From: Candidatus Berkiella cookevillensis
GTDB taxonomy: Bacteria; Pseudomonadota; Gammaproteobacteria; Berkiellales; Berkiellaceae
Direction: 5' to 3'
DNA length: 64,000 nucleotides
NCBI RefSeq assembly: GCF_001431315.2
Contig: NZ_LKHV02000001.1
Location: 1,054,001-1,118,000, forward strand
Positions within the stretch are counted from its first letter, which is position 1; the number at the start of each line of letters is the position of its first letter. The position numbers were made by a program, and so were the translations under genes. Of this stretch, positions 56,837 through 64,000 are shown piece after piece. The notes below the pieces were generated by a model that had not been told where the DNA came from, searched no databases, and worked only from the letters and a program-made list of their open reading frames with translations.

Positions 56837-58126
56837 TTAGTTAAGATTCTTATGGTTACCATTAATTAAAATAGTTAAACCTACCGCAAATATTAAACAA
56901 AACGGCAAAATACTCAGTGCAAGATGATAATCAGAGAGTAAATAGATACCATCGTGTTGGCTGCGAAATCTGTCGAGTAACCAACCGATTCCGTATTGTG
57001 CAAAGCCACCACAGAGCATAATAATCATATTTACAAAACCGATAGCCGAGCCTTGCACCCAATCAGGATAGCTTTGTTTAATAATTGAAAAACTTAATAG
57101 CATGTTTGCAGTGAGAATGCCATAAAGAAAAAGTAGCGGATATAAATACCAGAGTGTTGTATGTGGGACATATAAGAAGACAGATAGTAAGAGTAAAGCA
57201 CCTAAAGTTGCTGGGAACATAATATATTTTAAATTACTCACGCGAGTTGCTAGCCAGCCGACTAATGGGCCTCCGATAGCCGTTCCCACAAAAATGGTGT
57301 GTGTTAGCGCAGCTGCCTGAGTTTTTGGTATTGAGTAAGCAACAACAAGATATTCTGGCCCCCACATTTCTGGTAAAGCTGCAATGGGCATTACTAATAA
57401 GGTTCCAAATAAGCTGATATACCAAGTTTGTTTGGATCTGAGCACGTGACTTAAGCCTGTGAAAATAGAATGAGTACCCTTTACAGATGAATCTTTGGCG
57501 TTGCTATCTTCTTTGCTTGCTTCTTCTGGCTTGTCTTTTAAGATGAGGAAAAGTAATGCGGTGATAGCTAAACCTACAAAACTTAAGTCAAAGAGCGCAG
57601 TTTTGTAGCCAACTTTCTCAATCAGCCAAGAAAAGGGCGCACCCCCTGATAAAGCGCCAAGCGTGCCACAAAAATTTGTTAAGCCAACTACCAATGGAAA
57701 AGAACTCATTGCAAGCCATTGTGATCCTATTTTTAGACAGCCAACAAAGGCAAATGCAGAGCCTGCCCCAATCAAGAAGCGACTAAAATAGGCCCAATGG
57801 TGGTTCGTGGAAAAAGCAAAAGCAAAACTTCCAATGGTGACAAGTAAGGATGCAAATACCAATAATTTTTTTGGACCATATTTGTCAATTAAGATACCAG
57901 CAGGAAGTTGAAAGCCTGCATAAGCATATAAATACATTGCGCCAATTAAGCCCAGTTGCTTGTCATCGATTGTTAATATTTCTCGTAAATGAGTAGTGAG
58001 CACACCCGGGGCAACACGATGAAAAAATTCATAGGCATAAAAGAGAGCACCTACGGACCAAAATAACCATCCTGCAAGTTGATAGTTGATGAATTTTTTT
58101 GAAGTGAGTCGGTCTGTAGGTTGCAT
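56837..58126 (-). CDS. Major facilitator superfamily transporter
   Basis: The 429-residue protein has twelve predicted helices in the MFS pattern: WSVGALFYAYEFFHRVAPGV at TM1, GLIGAMYLYAYAGFQLPAGI, the A-loop IDKYGPKKLLVFASLLVTIG, FLIGAGSAFAFVGCLKIGSQ and the second-half loop near VGWLATRVSNLKYIMF. FFHRVAPGV openings occur in Legionella and Coxiella MFS families whose substrates are amino acids or related compounds; the substrate here cannot be assigned. It ends 13 bases before the nhaD start, so both may form one transcript. Its upstream region holds a terminator-like hairpin at 58162-58198. Confidence 0.88.
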   Translation of the reverse strand: MQPTDRLTSKKFINYQLAGWLFWSVGALFYAYEFFHRVAPGVLTTHLREILTIDDKQLGLIGAMYLYAYAGFQLPAGILIDKYGPKKLLVFASLLVTIGSFAFAFSTNHHWAYFSRFLIGAGSAFAFVGCLKIGSQWLAMSSFPLVVGLTNFCGTLGALSGGAPFSWLIEKVGYKTALFDLSFVGLAITALLFLILKDKPEEASKEDSNAKDSSVKGTHSIFTGLSHVLRSKQTWYISLFGTLLVMPIAALPEMWGPEYLVVAYSIPKTQAAALTHTIFVGTAIGGPLVGWLATRVSNLKYIMFPATLGALLLLSVFLYVPHTTLWYLYPLLFLYGILTANMLLSFSIIKQSYPDWVQGSAIGFVNMIIMLCGGFAQYGIGWLLDRFRSQHDGIYLLSDYHLALSILPFCLIFAVGLTILINGNHKNLN

Positions 58127-58489
58127 ATATGAGAGACATACTACTTAGAATTCAGATAGATGCAATAAAAAAGGGGCTATTGACCCCTTTTTTATTGCTT
58201 ATCGGCTTAGTTTTTTGAATGTAAGCGGAAAGTTAACAAACAAATTAATCTTATTGCAAAGAGCGAAAGAACCTTAGGGGCAGGCTCTTGTGCTAGGATT
58301 TCATTCACCTTAATGTCGATAAAAGTATTGTTAAAAGATTAAGCCAGTTTACTTTTATTAATAAGTATTTTCTATCAACGTGCTTTGGTTGTTCTAAAAT
58401 CTCATGAGTAATCTTTGTCTTGCATAATGCTGATGCAGTAGGTTTTGTTATATCGATAATGCCTTGACACAAAAGAGGTTTGTTTACAT
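58127..58489. other. Divergent intergenic region with strong terminator-like hairpin (possible small RNA)
   Basis: In this 363-base gap between divergent genes, GCAATAAAAAAGGGGC and GCCCC-type complement TTTTTTATTGC (58162-58198) form a strong symmetrical intrinsic-terminator hairpin. It lies only 36 bases before the MFS start. No gene ends nearby on either strand. On the minus strand a small RNA starting near 58470 could end here, or the hairpin could attenuate MFS-nhaD transcription. I see no conserved RNA family. Confidence 0.4.
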
Positions 58490-60526
58490 ATGCGTAAAGT
58501 CATATTCTTATTAGTAATGGGGCTGGTCGTTGCTCTTTCTATCACTTATTACAAGCGCAAAGAGATTCTTGCTGCGCGTATTGCTCAATTATTGGCGCAA
58601 AATGGCTTGACTGTTGATGCTTTAGATATTGGCTTTTTAGGTTGGGAAAATTGTCAAATTAAAGAAATGATTTTAAAGAGTCAGTCAAAAGAAGATGATT
58701 GGCAAATTAACATAAAGAACGCACATGTGAATTATTTATTGAATATGGAATCCTATCTGAATATTCAAAGTGCAGAGATTGATGATTTGATCGTTATCAT
58801 GGGGACACGTCGAGACAGTTTAACAGAGACCCAAACAACAGAACTTGTGAATCGCTATATTCAAGAGATGCTGATCCCCGCACTTCATTTAAATGTTCAT
58901 GGCATCAAAATTAATAATTTTGAGATCAATTCAGCGCAAAAAAATCAAGAATTCCATTTAAAAACGATGATTGATTTTGACAATCAACAAAAATCTTTAA
59001 CACTTAAGGGTTATCTTTCTAATGCTCATATTTTTCCTTTTGAGCAAATAAGATGGCAGGGGACACTTGTTATTGAACCAAATGCTTTTAACATTGTGCT
59101 TCAGTCAGGTTTTAGAATTGATGCAAAAAATTATCAACAAGCAGATACTAAAATCGGTTTAGTGACTGCAACTTTAAGTGAACCCACAAAGATACAATGG
59201 CTATCAGAAGCTTCACCATTGTCTATTACTGCTAATGAAATAAATTTTGATGTCAATGACGTGAATTGGGATAAAGATCAGTATCTTACCTTCAGCGGTC
59301 AATTTTCTAAACTATTTTTGATAAAGAAAGATACACAATGGCAATGGGAGGGCGATTTATCTTTAGTGTTACCTGAGACAAATAAAAAAATATCTAAGCT
59401 AAGTATAAACGCGCATGGAAGCTCCACAGCTGCACAACATATCTATCAGCTGTCTGGCCATATTGAAAATCCTTCTGTTGATCTAAGAAACGTCACCTTT
59501 GATCTACAAGGCACAGCAAATGTTGCAGAGAAACAAAGCAAAGCAGTCATTAGCAAATGTAAATTGGAGATTGAAGCTTATCAGCAGGATCACTATAAAA
59601 TAGAGCCAATGACTATTTGGGCAAAAAATAAGCTTAATTTTATCTTAAAAGAAGGACAAGTTTCTCTAATGCCCAGTCAGTTTGAAATAAGTCCGATGCA
59701 TTTGAGGGTGGATGATAAGAGCTTGATTGCAAAAAACTTTGATATCTCGCTAGAGAAAATAGATTTTTCATCCATAAAATTAAAAGGTCTTTTAGATGCA
59801 AGCCAAATAGCTGTAAAATGGCAAGATTTTGAAGTGTCTGATATTGATCTGAACATTGATTTTGTATGGCAAAAGGATAATTTTAAATCAGATTGGACTT
59901 TTCTAAAACCGCTCAAAATAGGTGTGGACTTAGAGCAACTGGCCTTTACTTTGAATATGAATACCAGCAAACCTGCTTATGAATATGCTATACAAAATAT
60001 GCAAGCAAAAATATTGGGTGGGGATATTCAAAGTGAAGCGATTCTTATCAAAGATAAAAAGCTTGTACAAGGATTTAAACTAATATTCAGCAATATACAG
60101 CTCGAGCAATTATTTGCATGGCGGAAGGTAGATGGGCTTTCGGGAACAGGTAGCTTAAATGGTACATTACCTTGCTTCTTTACTGAAAAGGGTTTTGAAA
60201 TTAAAGGTGGTGTATTTTCAGCAAAAGAGCCTGGTGGAAAAATCAGCTATATCCCTTTGAATCGAAGCAAATCAGATATTGCGGGTATGGAGATGGCCTT
60301 TAAAGCATTACAAGATTTTCAGTATTCCGCCTTAAATGCAAAAATAGAATATAAAACAGATGGATGGATGAATTTAGCCTTATCCTTGAAAGGCAAGAGT
60401 GATTTATTGGGCGAAGGACGTCCAGTTGAATTTAATTTAAATTTGGATGAAAATATCAAAGATTTGTTGAAGAGTATGGCATTGGTCAATAAATATAGCA
60501 GGGCAGATTATATAGAGCATTTTTAG
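58490..60526 (+). CDS. ydbH: YdbH-family AsmA-like envelope protein
   Basis: YdbH is a large inner-membrane-anchored, periplasm-spanning protein of the AsmA-like clan, involved with TamB and YhdP in lipid transport to the outer membrane in E. coli. The 678-residue protein has one N-terminal membrane anchor (MRKVIFLLVMGLVVALSITY) and long beta-rich repeats. The recognisable C-terminal block is SGTGSLNGTLPCFFTEKGFE, GGKISYIPLNRSKSDIAG, ALQDFQYSALNAKIEYKTDG and RPVEFNLNLDENI. E. coli YdbH is longer (about 880), so this one is short. ynbE and ydbL follow, confirming the assignment by gene order. A 24-base repeat fragment lies directly after the stop. Confidence 0.88.
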   Translation: MRKVIFLLVMGLVVALSITYYKRKEILAARIAQLLAQNGLTVDALDIGFLGWENCQIKEMILKSQSKEDDWQINIKNAHVNYLLNMESYLNIQSAEIDDLIVIMGTRRDSLTETQTTELVNRYIQEMLIPALHLNVHGIKINNFEINSAQKNQEFHLKTMIDFDNQQKSLTLKGYLSNAHIFPFEQIRWQGTLVIEPNAFNIVLQSGFRIDAKNYQQADTKIGLVTATLSEPTKIQWLSEASPLSITANEINFDVNDVNWDKDQYLTFSGQFSKLFLIKKDTQWQWEGDLSLVLPETNKKISKLSINAHGSSTAAQHIYQLSGHIENPSVDLRNVTFDLQGTANVAEKQSKAVISKCKLEIEAYQQDHYKIEPMTIWAKNKLNFILKEGQVSLMPSQFEISPMHLRVDDKSLIAKNFDISLEKIDFSSIKLKGLLDASQIAVKWQDFEVSDIDLNIDFVWQKDNFKSDWTFLKPLKIGVDLEQLAFTLNMNTSKPAYEYAIQNMQAKILGGDIQSEAILIKDKKLVQGFKLIFSNIQLEQLFAWRKVDGLSGTGSLNGTLPCFFTEKGFEIKGGVFSAKEPGGKISYIPLNRSKSDIAGMEMAFKALQDFQYSALNAKIEYKTDGWMNLALSLKGKSDLLGEGRPVEFNLNLDENIKDLLKSMALVNKYSRADYIEHF

Positions 60527-60550
60527 AATGTTCGCTTTGCGAACGAAGAA
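60527..60550. repeat. Solo fragment of the MITE-like repeat core (inverted)
   Basis: These 24 bases, AATGTTCGCTTTGCGAACGA plus AGAA, are the exact reverse complement of 38915-38938 in the repeat at 38854-38992. The fragment abuts the ydbH stop codon inside the ydbH-ynbE-ydbL set. It can form a GTTCGC/GCGAAC hairpin. Confidence 0.8.
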
Positions 60551-60730
60551 AAAGACAGTTATTATGCGAAGGCTAAAAAGGAAGAAAAGAAGAGTATGAA
60601 CATAAATATTAATGTATACCCGCAACAGATGATTCGTCGGTTAGACGGTGAGTGTTCGAGCAATAGGAGTGTATACCAAATACATGACTATTGTGAGATA
60701 CGCGAAGCCAACAACACCGAAGATTCATCT

Positions 60731-60913
60731 GTGAAGGGGATAATTACGGCAATGCTGCTCATGACATTGCTGGGGTGTGCGCCAAAAGTAAAACTGGAAG
60801 CGCCGGATAAACCCATCAGAATTGATATGAATGTCAAAATTGATCATGAAGTTAGAGTCAAAGTTGAAAAAGACGTTGAAAATGTTTTATCCAAAGAGAA
60901 AGGATTATTCTAA
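60731..60913 (+). CDS. ynbE: YnbE-family outer-membrane lipoprotein
   Basis: YnbE is a small lipoprotein that works with YdbH and YdbL to span the periplasm. From GTG 60731 the protein has 60 residues: a short hydrophobic leader with lipobox LLGC (MLLMTLLGCAPKVKLE), then DKPIRIDMNVKIDHEVRVKV and DVENVLSKEKGLF, the conserved YnbE core. The frame is open further back to 60596, but that extension is polar and spoils the signal peptide. ATG 60752 with GGGGATAA upstream is another possible start, leaving a very short leader. It lies 14 bases before ydbL. Confidence 0.85.
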   Translation: MKGIITAMLLMTLLGCAPKVKLEAPDKPIRIDMNVKIDHEVRVKVEKDVENVLSKEKGLF

Positions 60914-60927
60914 ATCAGGAGCTTGTA

Positions 60928-61263
60928 ATGAAATATTTTAGCAATTCTATGAAATCCATATTTTTAGCACTTATGCTTGCTTTCTCATGTAATGCTTTTG
61001 CATTGACACTTCAAGAAGCAAAGTCACAAGGTTTAGTCGGTGAGCAGCCAAATGGTTATTTAGGTGCTGTTGTGAATCCAAGCGCTGAGACATCGACCTT
61101 GATTAATCAGGTTAATGGACAGCGAAGAGCAGAGTATCAAAAAATCTCTGCACAAAGAAATGTTCCTTTACAACAAGTTGAAGCACTTGCAGGTCAGCAG
61201 ACAATTGAGATGACTGCATCTGGTATGTATATTCAGGTGAATGGTTCTTGGGTTCAGAAATAA
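60928..61263 (+). CDS. ydbL: YdbL-family periplasmic protein (DUF1318)
   Basis: YdbL is the periplasmic third member of the YdbH-YnbE-YdbL set, thought to assist assembly of the YdbH-YnbE bridge. The 111-residue protein has a signal peptide (SIFLALMLAFSCNAFALT) and then LQEAKSQGLVGEQPNGYLGA, VNGQRRAEYQKISAQRNVPL, and the C-terminal QVEALAGQQTIEMTASGMYI followed by NGSWVQK. AGGAGCTTGTAATG-type ribosome site precedes the start. This closes the transcription unit; the MITE-like element follows 25 bases later. Confidence 0.92.
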   Translation: MKYFSNSMKSIFLALMLAFSCNAFALTLQEAKSQGLVGEQPNGYLGAVVNPSAETSTLINQVNGQRRAEYQKISAQRNVPLQQVEALAGQQTIEMTASGMYIQVNGSWVQK

Positions 61264-61287
61264 AGTAGGTTTCTTCTTGAACTGAGA

Positions 61288-61560
61288 TATCCTCAAATTT
61301 CTACTAGATTGTCATCCCAGCATTCGCATATAGGCGTCAACTTAAGAAATTTCTGCGATTCGATATGAAATATTGCTGCCAATTCTTCGTTCGGAAAGCG
61401 AACATTTTGCCCTCTACCAATTTTGGAAGAGGGTGCTTCGAAGAAGCGGGTGAGGGTTAAATAAGTTAATCACTTATTAGTATTTTGTGTTTTCCTTAAG
61501 TTGACGCATATGAGCCTTCGCTGGCATGATATATTATCTGATTTTTTCATTATAAAATTT
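61288..61560. repeat. Full-length MITE-like element with terminal inverted repeats
   Basis: The element is about 270 bases with no gene. Inverted termini are at 61311-61346 (GTCATCCCAGC...GCGTCAACTTAAG) and 61495-61530 (CTTAAGTTGACGC...GCTGGCATGAT). The core has small hairpins GTTCGGAAAGCGAAC (about 61389-61402), CCCTCTACCAATTTTGGAAG and GCTTCGAAGAAGC. The outer flanks match the element at 4004-4152, and the left part and core match 38854-38992. A fragment of the core lies at 60527-60550. The family is probably mobilised by a transposase elsewhere (inference). Confidence 0.85.
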
Positions 61561-61633
61561 TGTGTAGAGTACTCTGTTTAAAAACTGAGAAAACATTCGC
61601 TTTGCTCATACCAAAAATTAACTTTACAACGTA

Positions 61634-62446
61634 CTAGGATTTATATCCGTTTCTTTTGTTTGGTGAGGCTTGTAGCTCATGTCTTGTTGTAATAGTAACC
61701 TGTTGTCCAGAAAGTAATTCTTGTGGCAGATTAAGCGCAGTATGGCTGCTAAACTGCAATGTTTGAGTGTGCTGTTCTCTTGTTTTTAAGTATACATTCT
61801 CTTCTTGTAGATATAGATTTCTCTGGGTTAATGTCACGTTCTCTTCTTCTAGTTGTGAGATTTTATTTTTTAATTCCAAAATAAGTTTTTCAGCTTCTAA
61901 TTTTCTTATTTTTGAAGTTATGCGGCTTGTCGATGCAGAAAATCTATTTCGTAGAAGACGGCGCTCTTTTGCATTTTGTGCCTGCTTTAATTCTTGTTCG
62001 CAATCTTGATTGTTTTGTTCAATATCTTTATGTAAGCACTCAATTTGAACTTGAATTGCTTCTACAGAATCAATGTAAGGATCCAACGTTGGATCTGAAA
62101 GTTTTTGACGTTTTCGCATTGGTTCAGATTTGAGTATCGCATGTGTATGTTCAGCTGCTTTTTTCTCTTCTTTCCTTTTGACAGAATCTTTTGTTTTGGG
62201 ATCACTCTTTGTGGTTGGGGTATTATCTGGAGCCATACTTATATTAGAAGATAACTGTGTTTCCAATGAGTAGTATTTAGGGATGAGAGGTGTAGTAGTC
62301 TGACTCGTCACGTTAAAGATATTTAGCGTATCAGACTGTTCAGGCAAAGAAGAAGATTCAGGCTCTAAGAAATCTAGAAGTTCATCCCAGGCGGTAGAAT
62401 CATATTCAGAACCTTCGGGGTCAAATTGTGCGCCAAATAATGACAT
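61634..62446 (-). CDS. bZIP-domain-like protein, candidate nuclear effector
   Basis: This 270-residue protein has a region (about 158-221) laid out like a eukaryotic bZIP domain. The basic region has RRLLRNRFSASTSR with N167-x7-R175, as in NR-xx-A-x-x-SR of CREB/ATF and Jun. At ten residues after R175 the zipper starts in exact register: A185, L192, L199, L206, L213, L220, with N203, N210 and N217 at heptad 'a' sites. The generic bZIP pattern is met apart from one basic residue (Thr at 177). The N-terminus is acidic (DELLDFLEPE, 21-30), as in activation domains; KRKEEKK (90-96) and RKRQK (111-115) resemble nuclear localisation signals. It follows its partner gene by 23 bases. Function is inference; a plain coiled coil is the alternative. 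Confidence 0.72.
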   Translation of the reverse strand: MSLFGAQFDPEGSEYDSTAWDELLDFLEPESSSLPEQSDTLNIFNVTSQTTTPLIPKYYSLETQLSSNISMAPDNTPTTKSDPKTKDSVKRKEEKKAAEHTHAILKSEPMRKRQKLSDPTLDPYIDSVEAIQVQIECLHKDIEQNNQDCEQELKQAQNAKERRLLRNRFSASTSRITSKIRKLEAEKLILELKNKISQLEEENVTLTQRNLYLQEENVYLKTREQHTQTLQFSSHTALNLPQELLSGQQVTITTRHELQASPNKRNGYKS

Positions 62447-62469
62447 GGTTTTTCTCCAGAAATTAAATA

Positions 62470-64000
62470 TTAATGTTGTTTTGCTCGTATTTGTTTTTTA
62501 AGCGGTGCATCTGTTTTATTTTGTGCAATCTCTAAGCCTCTATAATAAGCGAGAGGATGGAGATAAGCTGAAGCACGTAAATAGCTCCATGCATAGCCTT
62601 TCCAGGTAACAGCATCTGCCCCTACATTGAGCGCAGAGATTTCTTCAGTATTAGTTACTTTTTTGATTTCGTGTGTATTTTGATAAAATTTTCTCGCATA
62701 CTTCTGCATGAAAATTCTGGTTGCAATAGCTGCAACACTTATCATGGGTAAGGCATACATAGTCATTTGCATGTAAGAAAGCGCTTTTATCCAACGTAAT
62801 GCATGGAGTGCAATATTTAAAAGAGATTTTCTATATATGTAGCTGACAATGGTTGCTGCTGTCATTAAGATAAAACTACTTACAAGAACGATAAATCGCA
62901 TCCATTTACGCACGATGGGTGCCGTTACGAGATTTTGTGCTTTAATATAAGCACTTAATTTTACTTTCTCAGTATCAGGCATTTTTTTATGATTGATTGC
63001 TTCTACATTTAAGTGCATCAGTGGTCTATCATTTGTGTTCGTTTTTGTTCGTATAGAATGTTGCGCTAAAGCGGTTGGATTTAAAATCTTATGTCTTACC
63101 AATTCACGTTTTAGCGTGTTAAACATATTGTTTTTGCTTCTATGGCGTCGCATGAGATGATCATGCAGATAGTCTAGTTTTTCTAAAGTATGTGATGTAA
63201 ACCATCCTTTTTTACTTAGATTGGCTGCTAAGTATGACGTGTCTGCATTAAAGAAATGGATTTGTTCTCTATGCGCGGATATCAATGTTTGTATATTTTT
63301 AGCGCATTGCCCCCAATAAGGAATACCACTCATTGTTTCAATCCAGACGGTATTTTTTTCATTATGAATGATGGCCTTTTTTCTGATCTCAGCAGCTTCA
63401 CATGCGGTGATTATGGTTGATTGTAGATCTGTTCCATTATATTGCATGAGAACAAAATAAGCAGGTTTTTTAAGCTGATTAAGCTTGTCACTAATGTCTG
63501 CACAATCATAAAAATTATTAGATGCATGAATATTAGCGTCGAATTTCCATTGTCTGATGACAGGGTGTGTTGCTGCAATTTGTTCTAGCGTTTTAGTTGT
63601 TGGTCGATTATGAATAGTGGTGTTGCTGATTTTTCGCACAAGAGAAGGATTTGGTTTCCAAGTAGTCATATCCACTGCTTTCCAAGAACAATAGGTCTTT
63701 GTATTTAAACGTGGTAGTGCAAGTTCTTGTTGATTTTCTTGCTCATTTTCGACTTCTTTTTGTGTAGTAACTTCAGATTCTGTTGCTCCCATGAGGGGTG
63801 TTTTTATGTTTTTCTTACAGAAGTTAACTTCTTTGAAAACAATATTTTTTGCTACTGTGAGTAGTTTTCTTTTCTCAGCAGAGGCAATCGAAGCACTTGC
63901 AGTTTTTAATGCTTGCTCCCATCTTTTTGTTACACGAATAACATAGTCATCAAGCATTGTTTTCATGCTTACCATTTGTTCTGGTGTACCATATTTTTCG
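62470..64000 (-). CDS. Unrecognised protein with membrane hairpin; 5' end outside window
   Basis: An ATG at 63975 gives 501 residues, but the frame stays open to the window edge (upstream codons read EKYGTPEQ), so the gene probably starts outside. A mixed N-terminal part contains KKPAYFVLMQYNGTDLQSTI and IPYWGQCAKNIQTLISAH. A central basic stretch (LHDHLMRRHRSKNN) follows. Then come two hydrophobic segments (about 357-380 WMRFIVLVSSFILMTAATIV, and 400-425 YMQMTMYALPMISVAAIATR) and a basic end. I recognise no family. The bZIP-like gene starts 23 bases downstream, so both are probably on one transcript. An effector role is suggested only by context. Confidence 0.6.
   Translation of the reverse strand, partial: EKYGTPEQMVSMKTMLDDYVIRVTKRWEQALKTASASIASAEKRKLLTVAKNIVFKEVNFCKKNIKTPLMGATESEVTTQKEVENEQENQQELALPRLNTKTYCSWKAVDMTTWKPNPSLVRKISNTTIHNRPTTKTLEQIAATHPVIRQWKFDANIHASNNFYDCADISDKLNQLKKPAYFVLMQYNGTDLQSTIITACEAAEIRKKAIIHNEKNTVWIETMSGIPYWGQCAKNIQTLISAHREQIHFFNADTSYLAANLSKKGWFTSHTLEKLDYLHDHLMRRHRSKNNMFNTLKRELVRHKILNPTALAQHSIRTKTNTNDRPLMHLNVEAINHKKMPDTEKVKLSAYIKAQNLVTAPIVRKWMRFIVLVSSFILMTAATIVSYIYRKSLLNIALHALRWIKALSYMQMTMYALPMISVAAIATRIFMQKYARKFYQNTHEIKKVTNTEEISALNVGADAVTWKGYAWSYLRASAYLHPLAYYRGLEIAQNKTDAPLKKQIRAKQH

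Overview
The window looks like the chromosome of an AT-rich gammaproteobacterium, most likely a host-associated member of the Legionellales/Coxiella-Berkiella group. This placement is inference. It rests on the housekeeping gene content, a GacA/LetA-type regulator next to uvrC, a gammaproteobacterial block of the type purB-mnmA-icd-csp-clpS-clpA...infA-aat-trxB-ftsK-lolA-rarA-serS, and many eukaryote-like proteins (ankyrin repeats, kinase-like and glycosyltransferase-like proteins, coiled coils, a bZIP-like protein) of the kind such bacteria inject into host cells. No secretion-system genes lie in the window.

Layout. 1-3980: end of aceE, then aceF and lpdA (pyruvate dehydrogenase complex). 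4004-4152: a multi-hairpin repeat. 4168-5085: a VanZ-like membrane protein. 5386-11457: proline uptake and catabolism, putP and putA, with putA split by a 1.43-kb insertion sequence that left a 6-bp target duplication. 11591-12610: a REP-associated (Y1/HUH) transposase with short TGGCTGTCCT motifs around it. 12823-18404: a secretin-N-like exported protein, then purB, mnmA, icd and a cold-shock protein. 18634-21264: clpS and clpA. 21470-29204: an accessory island of five large or unusual genes between clpA and infA. It holds a GT-A-like protein ending in a CAAX box, two tandemly duplicated ankyrin/membrane proteins and a kinase-like protein.

29468-37546: infA, aat, trxB, then divergent ftsK-lolA-rarA-serS. 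37578-41413: a porin, a HAD phosphatase, a canonical ankyrin protein and a Bax-inhibitor-1-like protein. 41695-41782: tRNA-Ser(UGA). 42018-44525: uvrY/letA and uvrC. 44773-46989: a large coiled-coil protein of unknown function. 47080-52020: an outer-membrane barrel, mltD, gloB, a methyltransferase, rnhA and dnaQ. 52461-55292: a large protein with an internal duplication. 55372-58126: nhaD and an MFS transporter. 58490-61263: ydbH-ynbE-ydbL, an AsmA-like envelope lipid-transport set. 61288-61560: a MITE-like element. 61634-64000 (minus strand): a two-gene unit, a membrane protein running off the window edge followed by a protein with a eukaryote-type bZIP domain.

The most striking observation is the bZIP-like protein at 61634-62446. 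It has the N-x7-R basic region, five leucines in exact heptad register with it, three asparagines at heptad 'a' positions, NLS-like basic patches and an acidic N-terminus. It is a candidate host-nucleus-targeted transcription factor mimic. Second is the GT-A-like protein at 22165-23562, which ends in a CLIA prenylation signature after a lysine-rich stretch. All effector assignments are inference from sequence features.
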